A DNA stretch of 64,000 bases from Gautieria morchelliformis. Its lineage: Eukaryota > Basidiomycota > Agaricomycetes > Gomphales > Gomphaceae. A program made the translations under genes and the position numbers. Positions 1 through 12,100 of the stretch are shown here, in pieces. The stretch is taken from NCBI GenBank assembly GCA_015179125.1, contig WHVA01000247.1, forward strand, positions 62,001 through 126,000, written 5' to 3'. The notes beneath the pieces were generated by a model that had not been told where the DNA came from, did no database searches, and was given only the letters and a program-made list of their open reading frames with translations. Position 1 is the first letter of the stretch; every line of letters starts with the position of its first letter.

Positions 1-466
1 TGAGGCTCCGTCATCGCTCTCCTCACCACAATTATATGGCGCCTCCTTCTCCTCCCAGCTTGTAACAACTATATGTGCACGTATCTGTGTTATAACGCAG
101 TCTTTCTCTTCTGACATACGGTGTTTCTGTCAACGCGTGCGTCAAACATATGTTCACTCAGAAACTTTCTGAGTGCACATGTGTTTGAAGTACGGCGCAC
201 TCATACACCGGTCCATCCTCATCATTTGACCAATGATAGGTATGTACGGTACAGTGGAGGTCGGGTCCCAGTCATCACCGCCTTAACATACCTTCTACAT
301 AGTAAATAGTTTGGAAGCATTAATTTGCGCGAGAACTTGTGTGTGGAAGGCCTGCGGTCATGAGTCATCTTGCAAGCACCAGGAAACGCATTCTGCTTAT
401 GACGGTGAACCTGCAGCTGTTCTCGATCTTATCGGGACCTGGTTGTTTATAGTTGAATGATCAACA
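1..466. other. No gene recognised
   Basis: I see only short, unconvincing frames here, without domains, splice sites or codon bias. It reads as ordinary intergenic DNA ahead of the inverted-repeat element. Confidence 0.5.
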
Positions 467-880
467 GTCGACTCCCTCCTACTAGCGCATTACGCATACC
501 TCTCGGGATAGCCCCGGAGGTATGCGTTATCAGGGAGTATGGGGTACTCGAGAGATGGCTGAGCGCGCAAAATTTGGGTTCATTAAATAGTTTATTCACG
601 TAGTTTACATTCATTCTATTATACCACCAGAACATGTTGATGTGTCGGGTACTGAATCGGCTGTCCAGCCGCTGACCAAGACTCTTATTGGAGCTTCGCA
701 GCATGCCGGCCTGCCAGTTTCGGATAGATTATGTAAGATAATTTCCTATTTTGGTGCTGGGGTGATCATAACCAATACCTAGGGTTGGATAATGCAAAAT
801 ATGTATGGGGTATGGCCTATGGGTTATGGTCACCAAATCCCCGCAAACCAACACGGGAAATCCATTAGGAGGGAGTCGAC
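467..880. mobile_element. 414-bp terminal-inverted-repeat element (MITE-like)
   Basis: The ends are perfect 15-bp inverted repeats, GTCGACTCCCTCCTA at 467-481 and its reverse complement at 866-880. Inside, next to the left end, lies a second inverted repeat with 11-bp arms (492-502 and 517-527, arm ACGCATACCTC). There is no transposase and no convincing frame, so it would be a non-autonomous DNA element moved in trans. I could not find a clear target-site duplication, so superfamily and exact ends stay open. A chance inverted repeat of 15 bp at this spacing is unlikely but not excluded. Confidence 0.55.
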
Positions 881-1620
881 CGTAATTATGTTATACACTT
901 AAGGCCACTATCCCCTGGCTTGCAAGGCGTCATGAACGGCTGCACTGTGATCAGCATTTTAATTGACTATAACCTGAATAGTATAGTATGCCAGTCAGCC
1001 CGCAGTCAGGTTTGCTGCGATCAGAATGAGACAAGTCGTTTCCGTTGCTCGATCGACAACATTACTACTGTAACATAATAATCAATTGTAATCCAGGCAA
1101 CTTACTTCTAAGCAAACTCTTCAGCGTACTTTCTTACTATAATGGACAACATCGATCCCCACAGCTAGCATGCATGTTGGCGTCTTCGGTGTGGGGCTTG
1201 CCTGACTCGAAAGACGCACAACACACGAGGCTCGGCCTGTCTCCAACGTTACCACCTCGAGTAGGTCATGTGTTGTCTTCACGGACAGCCATATAGCAGT
1301 TCCAACTTACCATCTACCATATCTGGCCTTATGAGGCATATCAGGCCATATATGAGTCTTCGGATTTTTCCGATCTTCCATTTGAGGAGGCAATTCTAAC
1401 TATAAACCAGCCACGTGTCATTCGGATCGGAGCGTTCAAAACTTCTGAGGAAGACCGCATGCATCCTTCCGTGTTTCCGTGTCCACCTTGAGATGCGAAG
1501 CTGTCGTTGCCACGGCGTGTTTTGCATTGAACAAAACTTTTACTATCTAGGAGCGTTAGTAGTTACGTAAGCCTTCGACATGCGCTTTCCGCCCACGCCG
1601 CATGCTTCAGACGTGGCTGG
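881..1620. other. Intergenic, upstream of chitinase
   Basis: No coding frame or repeat recognised. The last 200 bases are the likely promoter region of the chitinase gene. Confidence 0.5.
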
Positions 1621-1628
1621 ATAAATAG
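1621..1628 (+). promoter_or_regulatory. TATA-like box of the chitinase gene
   Basis: ATAAATAG lies about 112 bases before the chitinase ATG at 1740, a plausible distance for transcription starting near 1650 with a short leader. The call rests on sequence and position only. Confidence 0.4.
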
Positions 1629-1739
1629 AATGCTGCACTCAGTTCCTAAGCCTCTTCATTGTAAGGCTTAGCACCGGCTCATAACCCCTTCCAATCCTTA
1701 ACCGTCATTCGTTTGTTCCCTCCACGTCCTCTCAGAGCT

Positions 1740-3253
1740 ATGCGTCTTCTCCTCCCCGCCACCCTTGCTGCAGTGGTTTCGGCAAGCTCTTTGGCGCAGT
1801 GTCGTTTGATCAAACGAGATGCGGCGCTGTCTGCACCATCGTCCAGCGCTACGAACCCTAGTGGGGTGCCAGCCTTTGTGGCTTCGGCCTGGTTCGCTGG
1901 CTGGCACGCCAATAGCGGATTCGCTGTCTCAAACATTAGTTGGAACAAGTACACTCACATCACGTATGCATTTGCGTGAGTTCCATGTATTTCTGTCTCG
2001 TGGTTGTGTAGACCAAGGAATGGTGTTACGTAGCACCACCACGCCCGATGTGAACACCCTTGCAATTAGCTCTGAGGACCAGACAGTTATTCCAGAGTTC
2101 GTTTCGGCTGCTCACAGTTACGGGGTTTCGGCTTCTATTTCTGTTGGTGGATGGACAGGCTCCCGGTTCTTCTCTACCGCCGTTGCCACTGCTCAGAATC
2201 GCACCGCGTTTGTGAAAACACTATCGAATTTTGTAAGTCAGTACGGATTTGACGGCATAGATTTCGAGTAAGTTCCTCGGTTATGGAGTAGTTAGAACAA
2301 CCACTTACCATCAATAGCTGGGAGTACCCCAACAATCAAGGTGTTGGATGTAATACCATCTCGTCCACGGACACAGCGAACTTCCTGCTCCTCCTCCAGG
2401 AACTCCGTTCAACGCCTGCCACTTCTAAACTCATCCTAAGTGCCGCAACAGCCATCGCTCCCTTCATGGACTCTACCGGATCACCTTCCTCGGACGTTTC
2501 TGCCTTTGCCAAGGTGCTGGACTTCATCCAATGCATGAACTACGACATTTGGGGGTCATGGAGTACCGCCGTTGGACCTAACGCGCCGCTAGACGACTCA
2601 TGCGCCCCCGCAGCAGACCAGCAGGGGTCAGCGATGAAAGCGGTCGCAGCATGGACCCAGGCTGGATTCCCAGCACATCAGATCGTACTCGGTGTCGCCA
2701 GCTACGGACACAGCTTCAGTGTTACAAACGCTAACGCGCTTCAGAACGGCGCCCTCGTGCCCTACCCTCCCTTCGACAAAGCAAACCAGCCTCACGGCGA
2801 TTCTTGGGATGGCGATGCGGGCCCGGATGTATGTGGCGTCGAGCAGCCAATTGGAGGTGTGTGTGCATATGCGTGTGTCACATCAACCAAGTTGACATTT
2901 GGCCAGGCAGCTTCGAATTCTGGGGTCTCATCCAGGGCGGGTTCCTCACTTCGGCTGGCCGACCTGCATCGGGCATTGCCTACAGATTTGATAATTGCAG
3001 CCAGACAGTGGGTGTGGGGTTTTGTACTAAGATTTTTTGTTGACCCTCGGTGTAGGCCTACGTGTACAATCCTACGAGCCAGGTCCAGGTTTCTTTCGAT
3101 GATGCAACAGCGTTCACCGCCAAAGGCGCGTACATAAAGTCTGCTCGTCTGCGAGGATTCTCCATGTGGGAAGCTGGCGGTGACTACCAAGACATTCTCC
3201 TCGATGCCATTCGTGCTGGTGCAGATGTTTCAAACGTGAACCTCTGCGGTTAG
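1740..3253 (+). CDS. Secreted GH18 chitinase, five exons, 435 aa
   Basis: Glycoside hydrolase family 18 chitinase, cleaving beta-1,4-linked N-acetylglucosamine chains outside the cell or in the wall. My exon model is 1740-1975, 2034-2267, 2318-2856, 2907-3007 and 3056-3253; the four introns are 48-58 bp, all GT-AG, and the frame stays open. Residues 1-19 form a signal peptide (Leu/Ala/Val-rich, ending SLA); a Kex2-like KR follows at 25-26. GH18 hallmarks are all present: SVGGW at 115-119, the catalytic DGIDFDWE at 152-159 with E159 as proton donor, MNYD at 230-233, and W408 in SMWEAGGD. I see no carbohydrate-binding module, so it is a bare catalytic domain. A TATA-like box lies 112 bp upstream. 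It is the only clearly recognisable host gene in the window and looks intact; retroelement debris starts about 365 bp downstream. Family call is certain; substrate preference (endo or exo) is inference. Confidence 0.95.
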
Positions 3254-3617
3254 AATTCTGTTCTCATGCGTACGTGTTGATTAGCATGTCTGCATTCACC
3301 AGCTGTCTTTTGCAAACTCATCTTGTTCCACCTTCCTTACGAGTGTTCGTGTATCTCTTCGTTAAGATAGTTGGTCGGTCATGGGCGAAAGCCCTAAACC
3401 GCAAGCTTTGGCAGCGCTAAGGCCATTGTTTTTGATTGTTCATAGTCTGTAACGCCACTGTACTTGGATAGGGTAAGCACTCACGCCGCAGTGCGCCCAT
3501 TAATGAACACGGAGTTGAAAACGCACTCGTAGTAATGCATAATGAGCTCAATCGAGTGTATTTGTCAGCTAATAATTATCAAGTCGCTAATAAAATATTA
3601 GCAACCTATAAGTAATA
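3254..3617. other. 3' flank of chitinase
   Basis: Presumably the 3' untranslated region and spacer. No gene or repeat recognised up to the Helitron terminus at 3618. Confidence 0.5.
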
Positions 3618-3720
3618 CCAGGTGGGTACCCGTGCTTCGCACCGGGGTTAGGTCAAACGCATCGATCGGTAAGGTCATACGCATTGGGGAAAATAAAAGT
3701 AATCAATTTCATCAAGTAAA
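3618..3720 (-). mobile_element. Helitron 3' terminus (fragment)
   Basis: Read on the minus strand, this ends in a GC-rich hairpin (about 3629-3646, loop TTC), a short spacer TACCCAC and CTGG, followed by T. That is the Helitron 3' end rule: hairpin, then CTRR, inserted before T. About 100 bp match the better preserved end at 42036 (both carry GGGGAAAATAAAAGTAA). Similarity stops near 3720, where gypsy-derived sequence begins. It is therefore a short remnant, or the end of a Helitron interrupted or fused there. Confidence 0.7.
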
Positions 3721-4230
3721 CTGTAATCTTCTGCTTGACCTTCCTCCACTCCTTCTCTGTTGAGCGGGTGTGGCACAGATACGGGCAGCAGCTCATAGAG
3801 ATCTTGCTGGAGTGTCAGTTGATCTCCAGCTTGTAGTCTCAGAGCCATGGGAAGCTGAGGATGATATCCTCCTTTCCAAGGGAGGTGACTGAGAATGTGG
3901 TCCTCTTGGAGTGCCTGTTGAACCAAAGAACAGCATCTACAACCCCAGTAATTGATCCCAAGGTGTTTGGGCTTCCATCAGCATTGCACACTGGGATTGG
4001 GCGTTGGAGCTTCTGCCTAGTGAGGTGGTTCCTTTCAACCTACACTTGGTCAATGAAGATCTGGGTGGCTCTGCAGTCAATCGAGGCAGGCCTGGAGTTG
4101 ACCTCTCTGGTATTGGTGGTCTGGATCTCCACCTTGACCACCAGGGAGTTTGCATGTCAACTGAGCTGACAACACACTGTTTCAGCATCCTTCATGAAAA
4201 TAACTTTGCGCAGCTAAGGACAGGTTAACT
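3721..4230 (-). mobile_element. Ty3/gypsy fragment, protease region
   Basis: Minus-strand translation resembles the protease region of gypsy-K elsewhere in the window (around 56230-56535), including the stretch about binding an aspartyl-protease active-site loop. It is an old, broken fragment without LTRs, squeezed between a Helitron end and a copia relic. Boundaries are approximate. Confidence 0.6.
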
Positions 4231-4239
4231 ATGAGGACA

Positions 4240-7200
4240 AGAGTGGTAAGTAAATTGTCTGTCAATGGAAGGTAATGCTCACTGAATGCACTCCAATGGA
4301 AGTCCGAAGGCGAGTGAGCTGTGGAGCCGGCAGGGCCTTTGTGAGCATGTCCGCCAGCATGTCACCAGTAGGACAGTAGTCGATGGATATCAGGCTGTGC
4401 TTGACCACATCGCAAATGAAGTGGTATTGGACACCGATGTCTATATGTTTGGTGCATGCTTTGAACTGGTCATTCTTCAAGACTGATATCGCTGATTGAT
4501 TATCACAGTACAGGGTGATGGGTTGTGTGAGAGGACGAGTGATTTCGGCGATGAACATGCAGATCCATAGGGCTTCTTTCACTGCGTGAGTGGCAGCGAT
4601 ATATTCTGCTTCAGTTGTGGATAATGCGATGACAGATTGCTTCTTTGAGCTCCAGGAAATGGAACCTCCATCTATGGTGAACACATAGCTGGAAATCAAA
4701 TAGCGATGGTGGTGTGAGGCTCCATCAGCATCTGAAAATCCCTCAAGTCCAGTGCGTTCTTGTTTCCATGGCTTCGCCCATGTCCAAGGGTTTTTGACAC
4801 CAATTACTAGCTTGTGGTCAATTGTTCCCTTCAGATAGCGAAAACTCCACTTCACCTCCTCCCAGTGGGGCTGCCCCAGGTTTTGCATGAACTGCGAGAG
4901 AAAGGTAATGGCAAACATAATGTCCGGCCTCATTCTGAGCGCTGCGTACATTAGGGATCCGATGGCCTCATGGTACGGGACACCCAGGATGGCTTCGTAG
5001 TGGTGTGGCGTGACAGGGCACTGTGCTAAGCTCAGTTTGTGATGCGGGTCAAGTGGGGTCAACAGGCCTTTGCGTCTTGTAGCCCAAATCTCTCCAGTAT
5101 CTTCGTAATTGTCAAGGGACACCCTGTTTTCCAGTTCTGACACCATGCCAAGTTCCGACTCCATTTCCGACTCTGGTTCTGGTTCTGGTTCCATCTCTGA
5201 CTCCGCTTTTGGAAATGATTTCGCTTCTGGGAGAATTTCCACCAGTTCTGTCTGCTTTGCCAATTCCACTCTACTTCTGACTTCCGCTCGCAGAACAGTG
5301 TTGGAAGTCAAGTGACTCACGTAATAGGTGGCATCAAGGGTCGATCTAGGGTCAGGAAGGTCAGGGGGATGCAGGGTTGATGGCAAGTGCCAAGTGTTGT
5401 CCCTGGCTGCGCAGCATAGTATAATACGGGCTCGCTGACATTGGGGCTCCTTAGACTTTTCTCTTTGGATTTCCCCTTGTCAGGTGAGAATCCCCCCTCT
5501 TGTATACTCTGTTCATTTATACATTGGATTTCCCCTTGTCAGTTGTGTGGTAGTGTGATCTCCACAACCAGTTAGGGTTGCCCTTACAGTAATATATGCG
5601 TGTTGAGAGAATGATATCGTTCGAGCTTTCCTGTCTCTTGCAACTTTGATGCCTAGCATCCAGTGTAGGTCGCCTAGATCCTTAATTTTGACCTCCTGGC
5701 TAAGTTCCAACTTGAACTTGCAGATAACATCTCTCGAGCTTCCAGCGATAGACATATCGTCAATGTCTGCAGTGACAAGTAGAGTGTTGTTGCCCTTGTG
5801 CTTAAAAAATATGCCGTGTTCAACCCAGCATCTCCTAAAACGGAGTTTGAACATAATTGCGCACAGGTGGTTGTACCACTCATGTACGGACTGTCTCAGT
5901 CCATAGATCACTTGTTTTAGGAGGCATACGTGGTTCTCTTTGCCTCTGACCTCGTATCCTCTGGGCTGGCCCATGTAGATAGTCTCTTTTAGCTGTGCAT
6001 TGAGGTAGGCTCCTTCCACATCTGTCTGCTCTAACTCCCAGTCATTCCTGACTGCTAGAGCCGTGATTATCCAGATTGCAGAGAGTTTTGCTGTCGGCTT
6101 GAAAGTCTCATTATAATCAATGCCCTCGACTTGTGTGAAACCTTGGGCAATGACCCAGCTTTTGCGACTGACTAGACTGCCACTTGCATCATGTTTGTAG
6201 TGGAGCACAATCTGACTTCCGATGATGTTTGTGTCTTTAGGTGGCTCTACCAGTTCCCAGGTACCGACTTCTTCATGTTGCTTTAGCTCTTTTTTTTATT
6301 GATGTGTCCCATTCCTGCCAATCATCAAGTTTTCGGGCTTCCTTGACATTCTTAGGGTCATTTCCCACACTCTGTGCCACTACCATCATGTACTCCATAT
6401 GCTCCCCCTGGAGTTCAGCGTCTTCGTGATTGGATTCGACAGTGTACTCGGAGTCATGGAGGGATGCGATGGCCACAGTTTCCCTGGAGTCCCCACTCGA
6501 GTTTTGGGATGGGATCGGCATGCCATGTGGGTACGCAGGTGCGTTCGCACGTCCAGAGCTTGAGCCTTGGCCCTGAGCGATATTGCGGATGTATGCTGAC
6601 AGTTTGTGCAGTCTATGTCCGCACCCTTGCTCAGGTCCTGTTGCAGGTTCAGGCGGCTCGAAACCTTCGAGTGGATCGACTTGTGGTTCTTGCTGGTGCG
6701 AAGCTGGCTCTTCGCTGGTATCTTCTTGAGGTAGGTCATGACTTTGGTTCGGAGCAGCACACTGACTACCCTGCATGCTCTCCCCCTCGTTCTCAGCCGA
6801 TGTATCGCTCAGGCCAATGGTGATGTTATTATCAAACATGATGTTGCGTTCATCTGTAACACATTGTTTCCCTGGCCAATAGATCCGGTGAGCCTGACTT
6901 TGCCTGCTATATCCAACCCAGCGCCCTTCATCTGCCTTCGCATTTAGCTTCCCGCGATCTTCCTTGAGTACCCAAACCTTGGTACCCCATTCTGGTAAGT
7001 TTGATAAGTCTGGCCTTTTATTGAACATGAGCTCATAGGGGGTTTTCCTGTCCAACAGGTAAGTGGATGTGCAGTTCTTGAGCCAAACTGCATGTTGAAC
7101 AGACTCTGGCCATATGAATTTTGGCAAATCGGCTGCATAGTGCATGGCACGTGCATGCTCTATCAGTGTGATGAAATAATTCAGTTTTTATAATTTTTAC

Positions 7201-8279
7201 TTGATTAATTTAAATTAATAAATAAAAAACATGGGGTTCAGGTGTTCTGCTACACTGTTCTGCTTGGGCGTATCATGAACGGTAAGGCTTCGGACTGTAC
7301 CCTTTGACTTCAGATGCTGATTGAAATCCTCGGATAGATATTCTTCCCCTTGATCGCTTTGAAGTTGTTTCACTTTTCTGCCATGCTGTGTCTTGACCCA
7401 AGCTTCGTACTGCTTGTAGCAAGTAAGTACTTTGCTCTTTTTCTTCATGGGTTCAACATGTGACCAATGGGTGAAATTATCAGTGAAACTGACGAATTAT
7501 TCCCTCCCGTCGTAGCTCTGGGGTATGGTAGGTCCCCATACATCGCTATGTATCTTTTCGCCAAGCTTTGTAGCTCGCAGCCCTATCCTTTCTCTAGGAA
7601 TGGGCTTATGCGTCATCTTCCCTTGCGCACAAGAGGTGCAGAATGTAGGTAGGCTCTTCTTATCTACCTCGATGCCGGTGATGATGCCTCTGACTAAGAG
7701 GCTTTTTATGGTGTGTGGGGAGATGTGACCCATCCGGCGATGAAGCTCGTTGATGGTAAGGGTCTCCTGCATGGCATTGGCTGATTCTATAGGTGAGCCA
7801 TGTTCCACCTTATACAGTCCATCTCTGAGCGGTATCCTGCCCACAGTCGTGCCTTTTGCATCTCGGATCGTGCAATGGTGATCATGTAGTAGTACAGCGA
7901 ATCCAGCTTTATCACATCGCACTAGTGATATCAATGTGAATGCCAAGTCCTGGCAATAAAGTACGTCCTTCAGCGTTATGTGAGTCATTGTCTTCCCATT
8001 CAGGATGACAACTCACATGTCTCCAATGCCAGTCGCAGTGAAGATCATCTGTTCGGCTGCGGCAATTCTATGGGGTGGGATTTCCTTGAAGGTAATGAAC
8101 CAATGGTGATCTGGGGACATGTGAGTCAAGGCTCCCGAGTCGTAAACATCAACCTTGGTTCCTTTGGGTTTGCTAATCTCCCGAGAGAGTATGTGACCGG
8201 CAAATGTGGTGGTGAAGGCCCACTTGCTGTCTCCAGTCACAGCATTTACTGACTCACTCCCCTTTTTCTTATTGCCATC
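4240..8279 (-). mobile_element. Ty1/copia relic (copia-1)
   Basis: Parts in element order run right to left: protease near 8013-8330, gag-pre-integrase zinc-binding domain (about 7500-7990), integrase core and C-terminus (6270-7450), reverse transcriptase (5510-6210, with the LEQTDVEGAYLNA motif) and RNase H with AEYIAA and the DMLADMLTKAL tail (4262-5090). The order integrase before reverse transcriptase defines Ty1/copia. No LTRs of its own remain: it abuts a gypsy fragment on the left and is cut by LTR-D on the right. It is broken in several places and clearly old. A solo gypsy LTR (5110-5588) is inserted in it. Confidence 0.9.
5110..5588 (-). mobile_element. Solo LTR of the gypsy-K family
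   Basis: This 479-bp sequence matches the two LTRs of gypsy-K (53094-53582 and 60700-61188) in reverse orientation relative to the window. It is flanked by a perfect 5-bp target-site duplication GTAAT (5105-5109 and 5589-5593). So it is a true insertion into copia-1 that later collapsed to one LTR. Confidence 0.92.
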
Positions 8280-8852
8280 TGTCATGACCCGTCTATTTCC
8301 CTTACCTTGCTGTCTCCACGTTCCCCTCATCGCTCCTCCTGCACCTTTGCCTGAGTTCTCCCTACCCTTCTACCACTCCTCATCTATGTTCGCCCCATTT
8401 GCTCTTTGCCCCATTTGCTCTTTGCCCCATTTGCCAGCAGGCATGCCATCAAACACGATCGGCACCCTCTACCCGGCGTGATGGTTCATCACTGGCCCCA
8501 TCATCTTCTCGATCCAACCCCTTTGGGTGTTCATATGGCTGGAGTGCATTCGCGGGATGTCCTACCCGAAGGTCGTGTGGGATCAACCTAACAGACGAAG
8601 AGTCCATGCAGGGTAGTGTATATGCAGGTCCCAAGGCATGTTTTTGTACATAAGTACCTTCGTCCCCTTCCTCCCTGTCGTTCACGTTCACACTCCTCTT
8701 CCGTTCTATTGTATCTGCATTTCATCTATTTGTATCATGACTGCGCACCCCTATCCAACCCTGATTCCAGACGGCCTCTTTCCTATTCACTAGCATCATA
8801 TGAGCATTCGATATAAGTAGTCTACATTTGCATGTATATTCCTCAGTTACGA
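8280..8852 (-). mobile_element. Truncated LTR-D copy
   Basis: Begins TGTCATGAC, like the minus-orientation copies at 20824 and 35543, and follows them for about 570 bp, then stops near 8852. The rest of the 1.27 kb LTR is absent and the Mutator-like region follows. Its left end cuts copia-1. Confidence 0.8.
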
Positions 8853-9139
8853 TGCTCGAGTTCACACCTTTCAGCTTTTTTTAGGAGGATGTACACTTGC
8901 AGCAGGCTGCATTGAAGCTACTACAAGAACAGAGCCTAGACCTGTGCAACTTGGGGGATTTAGGGAATGACTGGAGTACATGATGGAGCACTCGCAGAGG
9001 AAATGGAACTAAGAAGTACGCTTGCATCTTACTACAGTGGTGGGGATAGTTTATAGCTCTGGAATATAAACATTTTTAACACAAACAAAAGCCAATCCGG
9101 ACCAAGTACTGATGCATACAAATTGAAATATGATCAGTG

Positions 9140-12100
9140 ACGTAGAGCCAAAGGACTCGACATAAATGAAAAAGAATGGTGGTGCCAGGGACCTTATGAT
9201 TTTACGGCATGTTTGGCTCACTTAGATGTCACATACTTTACCTCGAACTTTCAAGTATGACAAATCACCAGGATCCTGTTGCACAACGACGGGTGTCGTA
9301 ACAGAGTAATGCAATGCTTCCCAAGCATTCCACTTCATGAGCACCTCTGGCAGGTAGCACTAGCTCAGTTGAATGACGGTGCCAGGTTAGTATTTCTCTT
9401 GTATATTCAGAATTCTATAGCTATTATATCTGTAATCTAGCATTGCAGCCATTCAGGCTCACAACCAAGAGCTCTATCATGCCAAGTTATGTATTGGCCA
9501 AATGTCGTTCAATCCTAAGACTGCAAACATGCGCTACCAATTTTTGCAAACAGATTCCAGTACCCTCTACCAAAAATATTCCAAGTTGCATGGAATAAAC
9601 GTCGGACAAGCCCCCCAGTACAACTTGGACAACTGGCTCAACCCAGACTCGCCGGAATACAAACCAAACATTGCATCAGCAGTGTTTCATTATCACGCAA
9701 GGGTCATGAAAGACGATAGGATGTGTATTTGCATTCAGACTGAAGATATGAAAAGAGCAGCATGGAAGTTAGCACACCAGAAACAGCTGATATTCGACCG
9801 CACATTTGGTATATGTGACCGTTGTGTCCTTCTATTCATTGCACTTGGGCTAGAGTGGGAGTACCACTCACATTCTTTCTTTTCTCTGCCCCTACTGGCA
9901 TTACGACATGCGCATCCTGTCTGATCTCCTGAAGGCATGGCAGGACTCTCTGGGTTGTCAGGATGGCATTAAATTTATGCCACTCGTTGCTATCACTGAT
10001 ACTGACACAAAGGAGCGTGGTGCACTACTCCAAATTTGGCCAAAGATATGGTTAATTCTGTGCAAGTTTCATGTTCGACAGTGTTGGTCCAATCATCGGA
10101 AACAGGTCCTCCGAATGGGAAAGACACCTAACTTTCCAAAGCAACATGTTCAGGCTAGAATTTGTGTTCTGGAAGAGGAGTAAGTAGTTTCATACCTATG
10201 TAGCATTATTTGTATCTCATAAAATACAGATTACTTCTCACTGGTGACTATGAAGCGGTGCAGAATATTATATCACAAGAGAAGCTTGCGCTCACCAACT
10301 TGAAAGAGCTTCCGGAGATGGTAGCAGCAGCTGGCGCTGGCTTAAATTACCTCAAATATATTACAGATACATGGATGCCAGTCTCCCTCTGGTAGGGTTG
10401 GTCTCAGAAAGGCCGCACACATGCTTCCGCAATACTCAAAATTCCTATCGAAGGTGTCATACCTACAACCAACCATTTGGAGGCTTTCAATGCAATCCTG
10501 AAGCAGAAACATATACACCGGTGGCAGCGCTCTGTCAAGATTGGTTTTCAGGCGTTAATATCGTGTATTAGTGAACACAGCGAATGCCCGAATAACTTGT
10601 GCGAATAAGTATGCCGTTCGGCGAATAGGTGAACCAATGAATGTTCACAAGGTAAGAGGGTTTGCCTAAACGGGGCTCACCCTATCTACAGTTGTAGCAA
10701 AATAGCCCGTGGCTCTTGACGATGTAACGTGCAAGGTCTCACGGAAGGGCTGTCTAAGTCTTGACAATCCCTTCGCTGGCAAAGGTGCTCCTTCGGAGCC
10801 CTTCGCCAACAGCGCAGGAAATAGTTCGAAGGCTAAGGTAGTGAAGACGAAGTATGAGAACTCACCAGTGGTGCCTAAGTCTCCTGCTAGTCGAAGATGG
10901 AGATCTCCAAGAGAAGGCTTAAGATGATGGCCACGGCGAGGTCAAATTTGCACAAGGTGAACGACGTATGATAATTGAACTGGGAAATATACATGCGAAT
11001 GTAAACTACTTATATTGAATGCTCATAAGGTATCAGCGAATAAGAAAGAGGCCATCACAAGTCAGGGTTGGATAGGGGTGCGTGGTCATGATACAACATA
11101 GATGAAATAAACATACAATAGAATGTGAGAAGAGGGAGAACATGAAACGATGGAGAGTAAAGGTGGCGAAGGCACTTATGGACAAAACCATGTCTTGGGA
11201 CCCGCATACATGCTACCCTGCACGGACTCTTGGTCTACTGGGTTGATCCCGCATGACCTATGGAAGGGATGCCCTGCGAATGCACTTTGACCATACGAAC
11301 ACCCAATGGGGTTGGATTAAGAATACGATGGGGTTGATGATGAACCATCATGCTGGGTGAATGGTATCGATCGTGTTTGATGGTGTGCCTGCTGGCGAAT
11401 GATGCGAGCAGCGAATAGCCATTTGGCGAAATGCAAGGAAGAGCGAACAGAGTGACATAGGGGAGGAGAGGTCGAGGTGGAGGGCGAAGCCGAGAGAACA
11501 CTGGGGAGGAGTAGCGAAAGGGAAAATGGGGATACCAAGGTGCAGGAAATACACAGGTCATGACAATCCAACTATCAGAACACCATCGGAAGAGGGTCGA
11601 GCAGAGGAGGTGGTAGACCCAGTGATGACTGACAAGTCAGTCCAAAGCCGTCGATCGTGCGTTTGACGGCGTGGTGATGGTAATTGGTGCGAATCAGTGA
11701 GCATCGGTTGCCGAACATGACAATGGCGATCGGAACGAACATGGAAATGGGGTGAGAAATGGCAGGACAGAGCACCCGAGTATGAGGAATAAACGCATCA
11801 TGACACGCTCTGGCAAACGTCTGCACTTGGATATATTTATTTTCCTGCTGATCACACAGATATTACCAGGCATTTTCAACTGCCGGAGCACAGAAGCAGA
11901 ATACTACCAATGGCTCTCAGAACATTTCTGAGTTAATACTGGTGGTGTTGATCTGGGTGCGAGACAAAAGACACAGCTGTTTGCACCAAAGCAACTGCCT
12001 GCACCGGTCATCCCAGTGGCCTGGTGGACTTCTGAAAACAAACAGCGTAATATCAATGAAGCTACGTATCTCTCACAATCACACATGTCCCAGGGGCACT

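Noticed and set aside
5109-5315. Acidic or Ser-rich repeat protein (and its copies at 53305-53596 and 61023-61331)
   Set aside because: It lies wholly inside gypsy-K LTRs and reflects a purine-rich hexamer repeat.
6374-6823. 149-codon plus-strand frame
   Set aside because: Antisense to the copia-1 integrase to reverse-transcriptase linker.
10709-10927. Short frames in LTR-D (also 26259-26444, 35898-36089) as a conserved small protein
   Set aside because: Similarity among them only reflects the shared LTR; they differ in length and have no start context.
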